A stretch of DNA of 64,000 nucleotides from Dermabacter indicis (GCA_001403775.1 CYUG01000012.1:98632-162631); one strand, 5' to 3'. Numbered from the stretch's first letter, positions 36,472 to 46,193 are shown. Program-made: numbers and translations. Notes: a model not told the origin generated them from the letters alone.

Positions 36472-37179
36472 ATGATGAGCGAAAAGATCGACGAGCTTCT
36501 TCCTCGGATTGAGGCGGCGCTCGCGCGAGGTGGGCGGTCAATGGACGACCTCCTGATTTTGCTCGCGACGAAGACCCGCACGGCTGAGGAGATCCGCGAG
36601 GCCGTGGAGCTTTTCAAGGCTCGCGGCATCACCGTTGGTGTGGGCGAGAACCGTCAGCAGGAAATCGCGAAGCACGCCGAACTCGAGGACCTCCATGAGG
36701 CGGGGATTCTGCGCCACTTCATCGGTCACATCCAGTCGAATAAAGCTCGCGACATCACGCGTTTCGCGGATCTCGTGCACTCGATCGATCGCGAAAGCGC
36801 CCTTACGAGCATCGAAAAGCGCGCCGCGAATGATGGCAAGGTGCAGCGCGTGCTTATCCAGGTGAACACCTCGGGCGAGGATTCGAAGGGCGGCTATGAC
36901 CCGGATTTCGGCCTGCTCACCGAAATCGCGCAGCGCTGCAACGAGAGCGAGTCGCTCGCACTCGAGGGCCTCATGACGATCGGCACGAACACGGACGACG
37001 AGGCGGAGATCCGCCGCTCGCTGCGCCAGCTGCGGGAGCTTCGCGACGGCCTCGGCATTGAGGACGTGCGGGAGCTCTCGATGGGAATGAGCAACGACCT
37101 CGAGATCGCGATCGAGGAAGGCGCCACTATTGTTCGAGTTGGCTCGGCAGTGTTCGGCCCGAGGGACTATTCTCACTAG
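36472..37179 (+). CDS. YggS/PLPBP family pyridoxal-phosphate homeostasis protein
   Basis: A 235-residue alanine-racemase-fold PLP-binding protein involved in vitamin B6 and amino-acid homeostasis, with no enzyme activity known. The PLP lysine is K34 in LLATKTRT. Other family features are VGENRQQE, HFIGHIQSNKARD, VNTSGEDSKGG, GLMTIG and the closing ELSMGMSNDLEIAIEEGATIV (read as consecutive parts). The second ATG at 36475 is equally possible. It is unlinked to the septum cluster where actinobacterial yggS often lies. Confidence 0.93.
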   Translation: MMSEKIDELLPRIEAALARGGRSMDDLLILLATKTRTAEEIREAVELFKARGITVGVGENRQQEIAKHAELEDLHEAGILRHFIGHIQSNKARDITRFADLVHSIDRESALTSIEKRAANDGKVQRVLIQVNTSGEDSKGGYDPDFGLLTEIAQRCNESESLALEGLMTIGTNTDDEAEIRRSLRQLRELRDGLGIEDVRELSMGMSNDLEIAIEEGATIVRVGSAVFGPRDYSH

Positions 37180-37242
37180 TGCATCCGGGCTCGAGGGCGC
37201 GCAGCGGATTGGCCCACCCGCCACCTCCCAAGAAGGATCTTC

Positions 37243-38634
37243 GTGCGCCCCACTTCCTATGACACCTTGACGCCGTTCCAACGCGCCTTCGCGCTTTTCG
37301 CGATCGCGATCGGTGGCTTCGGCATCGGCTCGAGCGAGTTTGTGTCGATGGGCATCCTTCCCGATATCGCCCGCTCGCTCCTTCCCGAGCAGATGGCGGC
37401 CAACCCCGAGCACGCGATCGCGCAGGCCGGCTGGGCCGTGAGCGCCTACGCGTTCGGCGTGGTCGTGGGCGCCCCTACGGTCTCGCTTCTCGGCGTGAAA
37501 ATCGCCCGGCCGAAGCTCATCATGCTTCTCGCTCTCGGTCTCCTCGTAGGCTCTGTTCTTTCCGCAACGATGCCGGTTTTCGGCCTGCTCGTTCCCGCGC
37601 GCTTTCTCGCGGGTCTCCCGCACGGCGCGTTCTTCGGCGTCGCCGCCCTGCTCGCCGCCGATGTCATGGGTCCTGGCAATCAGGGCAAGGGCATCGCGCT
37701 TGCCCTCATGGGCCTCACGGTCGCAAACCTCGTGGGTGTGCCTCTGCTCACGGCGTTTGGTCAGCAGCTCGGTTGGCGCACCGCCTACTGGATCGTTGCG
37801 GGCGTTTTCGCTCTCGCAATCCTTCTGCTGTTCCTCGCGATCCCGCCGCAAGAAGCACCGAAGGGCCGCAGCGCGAAGGATGAGCTCGCGGCGTTCAAGC
37901 AGCCGCGCATGTGGATGGTCATCGCGATCGAATGCGTGGGCTTCACGAGCTTTTTCGCGATGTACGGCTACATTGCCGACGTGACGGTGAGTGTCGCGGG
38001 CATCGACAAGCTCCTCATCCCCGTGATCCTCGCGGTCGCGGGCGCGGGCATGACTCTCGGCAACTGGATCGCCGGCCACCTCACGGATTGGTCGTACCGC
38101 GCGAGCCTTTTCATCGTGTTCCCGATCTTCATCGTCATGTTCATCGCGCTCATTGCGCTTCGCGAAAACCCCGTGGGCTTCGGCATCGGGGTGTTCCTTG
38201 TGAGCGCCGCGAGTTCGATCACGAGCCCGCTCATGCAGGCGTGGCTCATGACAAATGCTGGCAAGTCGGTGACCCTCGCGGCGGCTTCGCATCACGGCGC
38301 GTTCAACGTGGCGAACTCCCTTGGGGTGATGTTCGGCGGATTCATCCTGAGTGCAGGCCTCGGCTTTTCCTCGGTGCTGTACCTCGCGGGCGGCCTTGCC
38401 CTGTTTGGCATGGTGGTTACGTTCGCTGGCCTCTGGATCGACCGCGATGGCGTGCACGACATCAACGCCCTCAATGACGAAAGCGAGGATCAGACGTTCG
38501 GCGTGAGCATCCTGCGCACGGAAACCGGAGAGATGCTCGCGATCGCGGCGGGAGCGGGCGGTGAGAGCGTCGCGCTCGAGGCCGACGGCGCCTATCTCGA
38601 ATCGCACCACCGCGAGGGAATAGCGCGTCCCTGA
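37243..38634 (+). CDS. MFS transporter, AraJ/NepI-like drug or sugar exporter
   Basis: A 463-residue, 12-helix major facilitator. The N terminus (GGFGIGSSEFVSMGILPDIA) and the loop PARFLAGLPHGAFFGVAALLA are typical of the DHA1 AraJ/YdhP subgroup, often annotated as arabinose or multidrug efflux. A polar C-terminal tail of about 55 residues extends beyond the last helix. The GTG at 37243 follows AAGGAT. The substrate is not inferable. Confidence 0.9.
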   Translation: MRPTSYDTLTPFQRAFALFAIAIGGFGIGSSEFVSMGILPDIARSLLPEQMAANPEHAIAQAGWAVSAYAFGVVVGAPTVSLLGVKIARPKLIMLLALGLLVGSVLSATMPVFGLLVPARFLAGLPHGAFFGVAALLAADVMGPGNQGKGIALALMGLTVANLVGVPLLTAFGQQLGWRTAYWIVAGVFALAILLLFLAIPPQEAPKGRSAKDELAAFKQPRMWMVIAIECVGFTSFFAMYGYIADVTVSVAGIDKLLIPVILAVAGAGMTLGNWIAGHLTDWSYRASLFIVFPIFIVMFIALIALRENPVGFGIGVFLVSAASSITSPLMQAWLMTNAGKSVTLAAASHHGAFNVANSLGVMFGGFILSAGLGFSSVLYLAGGLALFGMVVTFAGLWIDRDGVHDINALNDESEDQTFGVSILRTETGEMLAIAAGAGGESVALEADGAYLESHHREGIARP

Positions 38635-38700
38635 AAGTCGTTGGAAGAGGCGTAACTAGACTGTGGGCACGTAGTGATGCCCTCGAGAAAAGGACACCCC

Positions 38701-39630
38701 TTGGCGCGAAACAATGGAATCTTGAAAAACAGCCCGGCCTTCAGTAACTCGGGCGGGTACGCCCCCGCTCCCGAGTACAACCAGGCACCGGGAGCCCAGC
38801 AGCAGTGGAGCCAGCCCCAGCAGCAGTTCGGTCAGCCCCAGCAGCAGGCGCCTCAGTACCAGCAGGGCAGCTACAACCAGGCTGACCTCGAGGCGATGTA
38901 CAACCGCCCGGCCGCCACAGGCTTCGACACTGGCCGCATGACATGGCGCAACACGATGAATGCCATCACGGCGACCTTCGGCGTGATCATCGCCGTGGCG
39001 TTTGTGGTCATGATGCTTCCCACCGTTGCGGGTCTCGTCACGGGCACGGAAGAGGGGCGCCAGATTGGCTTCGCTCTCTCGTCACTCCTCGCGATCGTGG
39101 GTGCGATCGGCTCCTTCGTGGCCGTCCTCGTGAATGCCTTCAAGAAGAAGCCGAGCATGATCGTCACGCTCGCCTACGCCTTCTTTGAAGGTCTTCTACT
39201 CGGTGGCATCAGCGTGTACTTCGAGAGCGTGTACCCCGGCATCGTGTTCCAGGCCGTGATCGCGACTTTGGCCGTCACCGGTTCAATCGCCGTGCTGTTC
39301 CGCATGGGCAAGCTGCGCACGAGCCCCAAGCTCACGAAGATCTTCTTCGTCGCGTTCGGCGCGTACTTCGTTTTCACTCTCGTGAACCTCGTGCTCGTTC
39401 TCCTCGGCGTGGCGAACCTCCGCACGGGCCTCCTCGGCATCGTCATCGGTCTCGCCGCCGTTGCCCTCGCGAGCTACAGCCTCGTGATGGATCTCGAGCA
39501 GATCAAGGTTGGTATCGATAACGGCGCCCCCAAGGCATTCGCGTGGACGGCGGCGCTCGGCCTCGCCGTGACGGTCGTGTGGATGTACACGGAGATCCTC
39601 CGCATCCTCGCGATCCTGCGCGACGACTAA
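38701..39630 (+). CDS. Bax inhibitor-1/YccA family membrane protein
   Basis: A 309-residue protein with a Gln/Pro-rich cytoplasmic N terminus and seven transmembrane helices of the actinobacterial BI-1/YccA-like type (FFEGLLLGGISVYFESVYPG is the signature). The TTG at 38701 fits best: it follows AAAAGGA and gives the conserved opening ARNNGILKNSPAF. The ATG at 38674 would add nine unconserved residues. BI-1 proteins are proposed calcium or proton leak channels; the function in actinobacteria is unknown. Confidence 0.9.
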   Translation: MARNNGILKNSPAFSNSGGYAPAPEYNQAPGAQQQWSQPQQQFGQPQQQAPQYQQGSYNQADLEAMYNRPAATGFDTGRMTWRNTMNAITATFGVIIAVAFVVMMLPTVAGLVTGTEEGRQIGFALSSLLAIVGAIGSFVAVLVNAFKKKPSMIVTLAYAFFEGLLLGGISVYFESVYPGIVFQAVIATLAVTGSIAVLFRMGKLRTSPKLTKIFFVAFGAYFVFTLVNLVLVLLGVANLRTGLLGIVIGLAAVALASYSLVMDLEQIKVGIDNGAPKAFAWTAALGLAVTVVWMYTEILRILAILRDD

Positions 39631-39646
39631 TCGCGAAAAACCACCG

Positions 39647-39685
39647 CCGGCCCGGTCCCCATGTGAGGGGCTCGGGCCGGTTTTT
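39647..39685 (+). terminator. Intrinsic terminator after the Bax inhibitor-like gene
   Basis: CCGGCCCG (39647-39654) pairs with CGGGCCGG (39673-39680), with an inner CCCC/GGGG pairing, followed by TTTTT. The A-run on the other side may let it serve the convergent gene too. Confidence 0.9.
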
Positions 39686-39706
39686 ATGCGGCGCGAGGCA
39701 CGACGC

Positions 39707-40702
39707 TTACTCGGTGACCTTGAGTGACGCGATGGCCTCTTCGAGGCCCTTCACGTGTTCGGGGTGGTCGGCCGCAACGTCGGACACGAGAGCGCTCGGC
39801 CCGTTGGGTGTTTCTACGATGATCGCCGTGACGACCGACGAGTCCGTCGTTTGGAGCGGCATGCCTTTGGTGTTCTCATCGAAGCCGTAGGTGGCTTGAA
39901 CGATCCACGCGGGGTGGCCGTCGACCGTCATCGACTCGCTCTTGTAGTTGGTCACGGTGGGGTTCTTGCCGAACTGCTCGACGACGTTGAAGTGCGTCGC
40001 GTAGCACTGGAACATCGTGACGGCCATCTGTTCGGTGCCGGGGTATGTGCCCTCGACATCTTCTTGCCACTCGACGCGGCCTACCGTGACAACGCTGTAC
40101 CAAAATGATTCGACCTGCTTTGCGTAGGCACCTGTGTCATAGAGGTAGGGCACATTCTCATTTTGGTACCACGGTGCATCCCATCCCTTGGGGGTCGCGA
40201 ATTGAAGCCCGCCACCCTTGATCGTGCTGCCGCGCTGATCGCGTGACACCGTGGGTTTCGTAGACATGAGGCACTGGCTGGTGGGTGCCTCGGTAAAGAT
40301 CTCGGGCGGTGGCTCATTCGGGGCAGCCGGCTGTGGTTGCTCTTCCTTTTTATTCGGGTCACCCTTGGTGTTCACGCCCACCGTGGAGTCGTGGCTCGCG
40401 AGAGGTTCCTGTTCGATGCTGCGCATGGCCACTTGCGAAACGAATAAACCGAGCGCGGCAATGAGCGCGATGCCGCCAATCACGACGCCGATGACAACCT
40501 TACGCGAACTGCTGTCCACGCCGCTGTCGTGCATCTGCGCATTGAGTGCAGCGCCCGATTCGGCTCCGAATGATAATTCGCCGGGAGCGCGGGAGGCGTC
40601 GGACCCCTGCGTGCCCGTGCCAGCTGAGCCCTCGGAAAAATCGGGGAGCTGCGGCATATCCGAGCCCCCCGGGCCGGGGCCGTCCTGATCGGGTGTGCTC
40701 AC
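39707..40702 (-). CDS. Single-pass membrane protein of unknown function
   Basis: A 331-residue protein from a GTG preceded by AAAGGGA: a Gly/Pro/Ser-rich cytoplasmic N terminus (1-62), one transmembrane helix (VVIGVVIGGIALIAALGLFV), a charged linker (KKEEQPQPAAPNEPPPE), and an extracellular domain of about 200 residues with GGLQFATPKGWDAPW and a single cysteine pair. The domain resembles LpqN/LpqT-type beta proteins in outline, but I do not assign it. A dispersed-motif copy lies in the N-terminal linker. Confidence 0.75.
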   Translation of the reverse strand: MSTPDQDGPGPGGSDMPQLPDFSEGSAGTGTQGSDASRAPGELSFGAESGAALNAQMHDSGVDSSSRKVVIGVVIGGIALIAALGLFVSQVAMRSIEQEPLASHDSTVGVNTKGDPNKKEEQPQPAAPNEPPPEIFTEAPTSQCLMSTKPTVSRDQRGSTIKGGGLQFATPKGWDAPWYQNENVPYLYDTGAYAKQVESFWYSVVTVGRVEWQEDVEGTYPGTEQMAVTMFQCYATHFNVVEQFGKNPTVTNYKSESMTVDGHPAWIVQATYGFDENTKGMPLQTTDSSVVTAIIVETPNGPSALVSDVAADHPEHVKGLEEAIASLKVTE

Positions 40703-40814
40703 GCGCGTCCCTTTCCCTCTCGCCGAGTGTGGTCGTGTTCGCCCTATTCTCACACTCCGCGGTGACACGGACATTCAGAAGGCGTCGACCCAGGTCGCGG
40801 TAGGGTTAAGGACT

Positions 40815-40911
40815 GTGACTCGGGGTGCCCCGAGGCCTGAATGCGGGCTTCGAGGGCTGAGATCAAACCCGTCGAACCTGCTCTGGAAACCTACCTGCGA
40901 AGGGATGTCAC
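40815..40911 (+). promoter_or_regulatory. TPP riboswitch (THI box) upstream of thiM
   Basis: The conserved elements occur in order: GGGGTGCC, GGGCTGAGAT, ACCC, GAACCTG and CTGCGAAGGGA, closed by a P1 helix GTGAC (40815-40819) / GTCAC (40907-40911). The AGGGA in the aptamer also serves as the ribosome site of thiM. Thiamine pyrophosphate binding would therefore hide the translation start and shut down the thi operon. Confidence 0.95.
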
Positions 40912-40913
40912 TC

Positions 40914-41783
40914 GTGGCACAGACGTATTCTGCTGGAATCGAAAAAGCCGTGAGCGCAGCGCGCGAGGCAACGCCGCTCGTGCACTGCCTGACCAACACC
41001 GTCGTCCAAAACGTCACCGCAAACGTGCTGCTCGCGGTGGGCCAGGCCCCCGCGATGGTCGATCATCCGGGTGAGGCTGGAACTTTCGCGCAGATCGCGA
41101 GCGGAGTGCTTATCAATACGGGCACGGTCGCGCCGCACCAGGTCGAATCGATGCCGCTCGCCGCCGAAGCCGCCGTCAAGGCCGGCGTCCCCTGGGTTCT
41201 CGATCCCGTCGCGATCGGTGCTCTCGAGGTGCGCACGACCCTCGCGCATCGCCTGCTTGAGCTTGCCCCCACAGCGATCCGCGGCAACGCTTCGGAGATT
41301 TCCGCGCTCGCGGGCCTCGGTGCCGGCGGCCGTGGTGTGGATGCGACGGATTCCGTTGAGGAATCCCTTCCCGCTGCCGCGTCGCTCGCGGAGCGCACGG
41401 GTGCGGTCGTTGCAGTGTCGGGCAAACGCGACCTCATCGTGTGGGATGGCGAAGGTGAAACGCGCGCGCTCTGGCTCGAATCGGGGCACGACCTCATGCC
41501 GCGCGTGATCGGTACGGGCTGCGCGCTCGGCGCCACGATGGCCGGTTATGTCAGCATCGCTCCCGCGCTCGAGTCTCTTTTTTCCGACGCCACCTTCGCC
41601 TCCATCGACGCGAAGGCCCTCGCGGTCCTCACGGCCCACGCACACTTTGGTGCCGCCGGGCAACTCGCTGGGGAGCGCGCTTCGCGCCCGGGTTCGTTCG
41701 CCGTGGCGTGGATCGATGCCCTCGATGAGCTGAGTGGCGCCGACATTGCCTCACGGGTCACCGTGACCGAGGCGTCGGCATGA
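40914..41783 (+). CDS. thiM: Hydroxyethylthiazole kinase
   Basis: Phosphorylates 4-methyl-5-hydroxyethylthiazole so it can be reused for thiamine. The 289-residue protein has the family segments PLVHCLTNTVVQNVTANVLL, SPLVLDPVAIG-like PWVLDPVAIGA, and RGNASEISALAG with GTGCALGA, the anion-hole loop. I start at the GTG at 40914, 8 bp after the AGGGA ribosome site in the riboswitch; an ATG at 40905 lies inside the aptamer's P1 region and lacks spacing. The stop overlaps the thiE start by 4 bp. Confidence 0.94.
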   Translation: MAQTYSAGIEKAVSAAREATPLVHCLTNTVVQNVTANVLLAVGQAPAMVDHPGEAGTFAQIASGVLINTGTVAPHQVESMPLAAEAAVKAGVPWVLDPVAIGALEVRTTLAHRLLELAPTAIRGNASEISALAGLGAGGRGVDATDSVEESLPAAASLAERTGAVVAVSGKRDLIVWDGEGETRALWLESGHDLMPRVIGTGCALGATMAGYVSIAPALESLFSDATFASIDAKALAVLTAHAHFGAAGQLAGERASRPGSFAVAWIDALDELSGADIASRVTVTEASA

Positions 41784-42475
41784 GCGCCTCCGCTTCGCGC
41801 GAGCGCGCGGCGAAAGCTGATTGGGCACTCTATTTCGTGACCGATTCGGCGATGGCCGGCGGTGCCGATAAGGTACCCGCCCAGGTTGCCGAGGCGATCG
41901 AGGGCGGCGCCCACGTGATTCAGGTGCGAGACAAGAACCTCGACGACGCCGCTTACCTCGAGCTCGCGCGCAGCGTTCGTGACGTGGCCCGCGAGGTGGG
42001 GGAGCAGCACGGCCGGGACATCACCGTCATCGCGAATGACCGCGTGGAGGCGGCGCGCGAGCTAGGCCTTGACGTTCACGTTGGCCAGGGCGACATGCCG
42101 GCATCCCAGGTGCGTGAACTCCTCGGCGAGGAGGCGATCATCGGCGTGAGCGTGTCGAATGCCGAACAGCTCGAGAGTGTGATCGCCGAAGGTGACGCCG
42201 ATGTCGTGGGGATCGGCCCAATTTGGAACACCGCGACGAAGACCGATACCGACCCCGCCGTGGGGCTCGAGGGACTCGCCTCTCTCACCGCGCGTGCACA
42301 CGAGGCCGGTATCGTGTCGGTCGCGATCGGCGGAATCTCGATTCGCAACGCTAGCGACGTTGCGGCGACGGGCTGCGACGGCATTTGCGTCGTCTCGGCG
42401 ATTGCCGCATCCGAGGACCCCGCAACCTCCGCGACGTTTCTTCGCCGCGAATTCGTGATGAACCAGCCCCTGTAG
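41780..42475 (+). CDS. thiE: Thiamine phosphate synthase
   Basis: Joins HMP-pyrophosphate and thiazole phosphate to give thiamine phosphate. The 231-residue (beta/alpha)8 protein shows IQVRDKNLDD, VIANDRVEAARELGLDVHVG, GVSVSNAEQ and SVAIGGISIRNASDVAATG, the complete family signature. It overlaps thiM by ATGA, so the two are translationally coupled. Confidence 0.95.
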   Translation: MSASASRERAAKADWALYFVTDSAMAGGADKVPAQVAEAIEGGAHVIQVRDKNLDDAAYLELARSVRDVAREVGEQHGRDITVIANDRVEAARELGLDVHVGQGDMPASQVRELLGEEAIIGVSVSNAEQLESVIAEGDADVVGIGPIWNTATKTDTDPAVGLEGLASLTARAHEAGIVSVAIGGISIRNASDVAATGCDGICVVSAIAASEDPATSATFLRREFVMNQPL

Positions 42476-42521
42476 TTTCGTCTCGCTCTTACCCGCGAGC
42501 TTTTTCGAGGAGGAAACCCCC

Positions 42522-43364
42522 ATGCGCCCACCCATTGCCCTCACGATTGCCGGAAGCGACCCGAGCGGTGGCGCCGGCATTCAGGCCGATCTCAAGACCT
42601 TCACGGCACTCGGAACCTACGGCTGCGCCGTCATTACGTCGCTCACCGCGCAAAACACGCAGGGCGTTGATGGCGTGTTCACGCCGCCCGCGTCATTCGT
42701 GCGCGAGCAACTCAAGAGCTTGCTCGATGACGTGTACGTTGACGCGACGAAGATCGGCATGATCCCGAACGCCGAGGTCGCCGAGGTTCTCGCCGACGTG
42801 ATCGAGGAGCGCCGCAGCGACTTCGGCAAGATCGTGCTCGACCCCGTCATGGTCGCCACCTCGGGAGACATGCTCATGGCTGAGGACGCGATGTCGATTC
42901 TCCACGATCGTTTGCTTCCGCTCGCAGACGTGCTCACGCCCAACATTCCCGAAGCAGCACTTCTGCTTGGCGAAAACCCGGCAACCGATGAGGCCGAAAT
43001 GAAGGAGCAGGGGCTCAAGCTCATCAACCGCGGCCCGAAGTCCGTGCTCGTGAAGGGCGGGCATTTGCGCGGTTCCGCACTCGTGGATGTGTTTGTGCAG
43101 CTCGGCAATGTCGTGGATGTGCTCACCGGCGACATGATCAACACCCGCAACACGCACGGCACCGGATGCACGCTGTCCTCGGCGATCGCCGCGCAGTATG
43201 CCCGCGTCGCAGGAGGCGCCGACGCGACCGACATCGGGGTCGTGGCGAGCGCCCGCGAGTTTCTGCAAAGCGCGATCCTCCACGCGAAAGAGTGGGAGAT
43301 CTCGAAGTCGCCCGAAAGCGGCCATGGCCCCACGAACCACCTCATTACCGTCCAGGGAGTCTAA
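42522..43364 (+). CDS. thiD: Bifunctional HMP kinase / HMP-phosphate kinase
   Basis: Phosphorylates hydroxymethylpyrimidine twice. The 280-residue ribokinase-fold protein has TIAGSDPSGGAGIQADLKTF, LDPVMVATSGDMLM, NIPEAALLLGE and the anion-hole loop NTHGTGCTLSSAIAA. It follows thiE by 46 bp behind AGGAGG and belongs to the riboswitch-controlled operon. Confidence 0.95.
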   Translation: MRPPIALTIAGSDPSGGAGIQADLKTFTALGTYGCAVITSLTAQNTQGVDGVFTPPASFVREQLKSLLDDVYVDATKIGMIPNAEVAEVLADVIEERRSDFGKIVLDPVMVATSGDMLMAEDAMSILHDRLLPLADVLTPNIPEAALLLGENPATDEAEMKEQGLKLINRGPKSVLVKGGHLRGSALVDVFVQLGNVVDVLTGDMINTRNTHGTGCTLSSAIAAQYARVAGGADATDIGVVASAREFLQSAILHAKEWEISKSPESGHGPTNHLITVQGV

Positions 43365-43366
43365 TC

Positions 43367-44065
43367 ATGGCACTCATCGATCCCGCAGGCCCCCACACCG
43401 CTCGAATGTGGGAGGCTACCGCCGATATTCGGGCGCGCATTGACTCCCTGCCGTTCCTCACCGAGCTTGGCGCCGGCACGCTTGACCCGGAGAAATTCAC
43501 GTTCTACATCCAGCAGGACGCGCAGTACCTCGTGGCCTATCAAAAGTCGATGACGACTCTCGCGGGCAAGGCGCCGGGAGCGGATGAGCTTCGCTTCTGG
43601 GCCAAGTCCGCCGTCGGCGCCGTTGCCGAAGAGAAGGTCATGCAGGAAGAGCTTTTCACGAACGACACGCTCGCTTCCCATCGCGTTGAGGGGCTCGGCA
43701 TGAGCCTCCACACCGCGGCCTACAGCAACTTCCTGCTCGCAAGCGCCACGTACGACACGTATGCGGTCACCGCTGCGGCGGTACTTCCGTGCTACTGGAT
43801 CTACGCCGAATCGGGCGTTGCCGTGCTGGAAGCGAGCAAAGGGGCGCTCGAGGGCCACCCCTACGGCACGTGGGTCGAGGCCTACGCCGACGACTCCTTC
43901 ACGAACATTGCCCGCGAGGCCGTGCGGATCGTTGAAGAGGCATGCGACGTTGCGGGCGAGGCCGAGCGTGAACGCGCAGTGGAAGCGTTCCGCCAGGCCA
44001 CCCGCTTCGAGGAACTGTTCTGGACGCAGCCCATGGACGAGCCCAAAGATCGCATTCTCATTTGA
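43367..44065 (+). CDS. tenA: TenA family thiaminase II / aminopyrimidine salvage enzyme
   Basis: Hydrolyses degraded thiamine pyrimidine (4-amino-5-aminomethyl-2-methylpyrimidine) to HMP for salvage. The 232-residue helical protein has the catalytic C142 in AVLPCYWIYAESG, D51 in IQQDAQYL, and a C-terminal glutamate in RFEELFW, as in TenA_C enzymes. It starts 2 bp after the thiD stop and completes the salvage operon. Confidence 0.93.
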   Translation: MALIDPAGPHTARMWEATADIRARIDSLPFLTELGAGTLDPEKFTFYIQQDAQYLVAYQKSMTTLAGKAPGADELRFWAKSAVGAVAEEKVMQEELFTNDTLASHRVEGLGMSLHTAAYSNFLLASATYDTYAVTAAAVLPCYWIYAESGVAVLEASKGALEGHPYGTWVEAYADDSFTNIAREAVRIVEEACDVAGEAERERAVEAFRQATRFEELFWTQPMDEPKDRILI

Positions 44066-44123
44066 GGCGGCGCGGCTAGGCTTGGTGCAGTAGTCAACAT
44101 CGCCGTTTGAGAGAGGATTGACC

Positions 44124-46193
44124 ATGAGCGACCCGCATCTGTGGCTTGAAGAGATCACCGGTGAGGAGCAGCTCGCGTGGGTGCGTGAACGCAACGCCAG
44201 CACCGAGGCCGAGCTCGACGCCGATCCGCTCACCGCTGAACTCGAAGCGGAAATCCTCGAGATCCTCAACGCGAGCGACCGAATCCCGGCTGTGGCGAAG
44301 CGCGGCGACTACCTCTACAATTTCTGGACCGACGACGAAAACGAGCGCGGACTGTGGCGCCGCACGACCCTCGAGTCCTACCGCACCGAGAGTCCCGAAT
44401 GGGAAACCCTCATCGACGTTGACGCACTCAACGAGGCCGAGGGGGAGGACTGGGTGTGGCACGGCGCCCACGCGTTGCGCCCCGCTGAGGGGGAGCCGTA
44501 TCGACGCTTCCTCGTGAGTCTCTCGCACGGCGGTAGCGATGCTGACGTTACGCGCGAATGGGACCTCGAGACCCGCAGCTTCGTGCCCGAGGGCGAGGGC
44601 GGCTTTGTGCGGCCCGAAGCGCGCGGTTTCGTCTCCTGGATTGACGAGGACACCGTGTGGGTGGGCACCGACTTCGGCGAAGGCACGCGTAGCAGTTCTG
44701 GCTACCCGCTCCAGGCGCGTATCTGGCGTCGTGGAACGGCCCTTTCCGATGCCGAACTTGTCTTCTCGGGCGAGCCGAGCGACATGGTCGTCCACGCTTC
44801 GCATGACCAAACGCCTGGGTTTGAGCGTGACTGGGTCACGGTCATGCACACCTTTTACACGTCGACCACGTATCTCGTGAGCCGCGACGGAGACGAGATC
44901 CAGCTCGTCAAAGTCGATGTGCCGAGTGACATCGACGTGAACGCGCACCGCGACCTCGCAATCCTGAGGCCCCGCAACGATTGGGATACGGGGGAGCGCA
45001 CCTATACTGCCGGAAGTCTCCTCGCGTGTGACTTCGAGGCGTTCATGGCGGGATGCCGCGATTTCGACGTGCTCTTCGATCCCACCCCAACGACTTCGCT
45101 CGACGGCCTCACGATCACCAAGGACTATCTCGTGGTGACCGTTCTCGACGACGTCAAGCATCGCTTGGTCGCCCACTATCAAAACGGCGACGGCAGCTGG
45201 GAGCGCGAGGACCTCTACCCCGAACTCACGGGCTCGCTGAGTGTCGCCGCGGTCGATTCCGACGAAAACAACGACGTGTGGATCACCCGCAATGACTTCC
45301 ACGTGCCCGTGACCCGCTGTCTCGCGAGCCTCGACGGGATCCGCGAAGGTGAAGGCGCGGGCGAAATCGAGACGATCAAGACGACGCCCGAACGGTTCGA
45401 CGCGAGCGGCGTCACCGTCACCCAGCACTTTGTGGAAAGTGCCGATGGCACGCGCATCCCGTACTTCGAGATCGCGAAATCCCAGGAGACCGTCGGCCCC
45501 CGCCCCACCCTGCTGTACGGCTACGGTGGTTTCGAGGTGTCCCTCACCCCGAGCTACCTTGGCGCGACCGGTAAGGCATGGATCGAGCGCGGTGGCGTGT
45601 ACGTGCTCGCGAACATTCGAGGCGGCGGCGAATACGGGCCTGCGTGGCACCAGGCTGGCCTCAAGGAAAACCGCCACCGCGTGTACGAGGATTTCTCGGG
45701 AGTCGCGAAGGATCTCATCGAACGCGGCGTGACCGACCCAGCGCATCTCGCCGTGCGCGGCGGCTCCAACGGTGGTCTTCTCACGGGCAATATGCTCACG
45801 CAGTACCCCGAGCTGTTTGGCGCCGTCGTGATCCAAGTGCCGCTTCTCGACATGAAGCGCTACTCGCACCTCCTCGCCGGTGCAAGCTGGATGGCCGAAT
45901 ACGGCGACCCCGATACGGAGGACTGGGAGTTCATCAAGACCTTCAGCCCGTACCACCTGCTGAGCGAGGAAGCCGAGTACCCGCCTGCTTTCGTGCTGAC
46001 CTCGACTCGCGACGACCGCGTTCACCCCGGCCACGCCCGAAAGTTCGCGGCCGCGCTGGAAGAGCTCGGTGCCCCCGTCAAATATTGGGAGAACATTGAG
46101 GGTGGGCACGGTGGCGCCGCTTCCAATGCCCAAGCGGCACGCATGAACGCCCTGATCTACGCCTTTTTGTGGGCAACCGTCGGAAAGAAATAA
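44124..46193 (+). CDS. Prolyl oligopeptidase family (S9) serine peptidase
   Basis: A 689-residue cytoplasmic S9 peptidase: an N-terminal beta-propeller (to about 410) and a C-terminal alpha/beta-hydrolase domain. The triad is visible as S548 in RGGSNGGLLTG, D630/D631 in STRDDRVHPGHARKF, and H662 in EGGHGGAA. It resembles the prolyl endopeptidase branch, which cleaves short peptides after proline. The ATG at 44124 follows GAGAGG well; a TTG two codons upstream is possible. The next hydrolase gene begins 9 bp after the stop. Confidence 0.94.
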   Translation: MSDPHLWLEEITGEEQLAWVRERNASTEAELDADPLTAELEAEILEILNASDRIPAVAKRGDYLYNFWTDDENERGLWRRTTLESYRTESPEWETLIDVDALNEAEGEDWVWHGAHALRPAEGEPYRRFLVSLSHGGSDADVTREWDLETRSFVPEGEGGFVRPEARGFVSWIDEDTVWVGTDFGEGTRSSSGYPLQARIWRRGTALSDAELVFSGEPSDMVVHASHDQTPGFERDWVTVMHTFYTSTTYLVSRDGDEIQLVKVDVPSDIDVNAHRDLAILRPRNDWDTGERTYTAGSLLACDFEAFMAGCRDFDVLFDPTPTTSLDGLTITKDYLVVTVLDDVKHRLVAHYQNGDGSWEREDLYPELTGSLSVAAVDSDENNDVWITRNDFHVPVTRCLASLDGIREGEGAGEIETIKTTPERFDASGVTVTQHFVESADGTRIPYFEIAKSQETVGPRPTLLYGYGGFEVSLTPSYLGATGKAWIERGGVYVLANIRGGGEYGPAWHQAGLKENRHRVYEDFSGVAKDLIERGVTDPAHLAVRGGSNGGLLTGNMLTQYPELFGAVVIQVPLLDMKRYSHLLAGASWMAEYGDPDTEDWEFIKTFSPYHLLSEEAEYPPAFVLTSTRDDRVHPGHARKFAAALEELGAPVKYWENIEGGHGGAASNAQAARMNALIYAFLWATVGKK

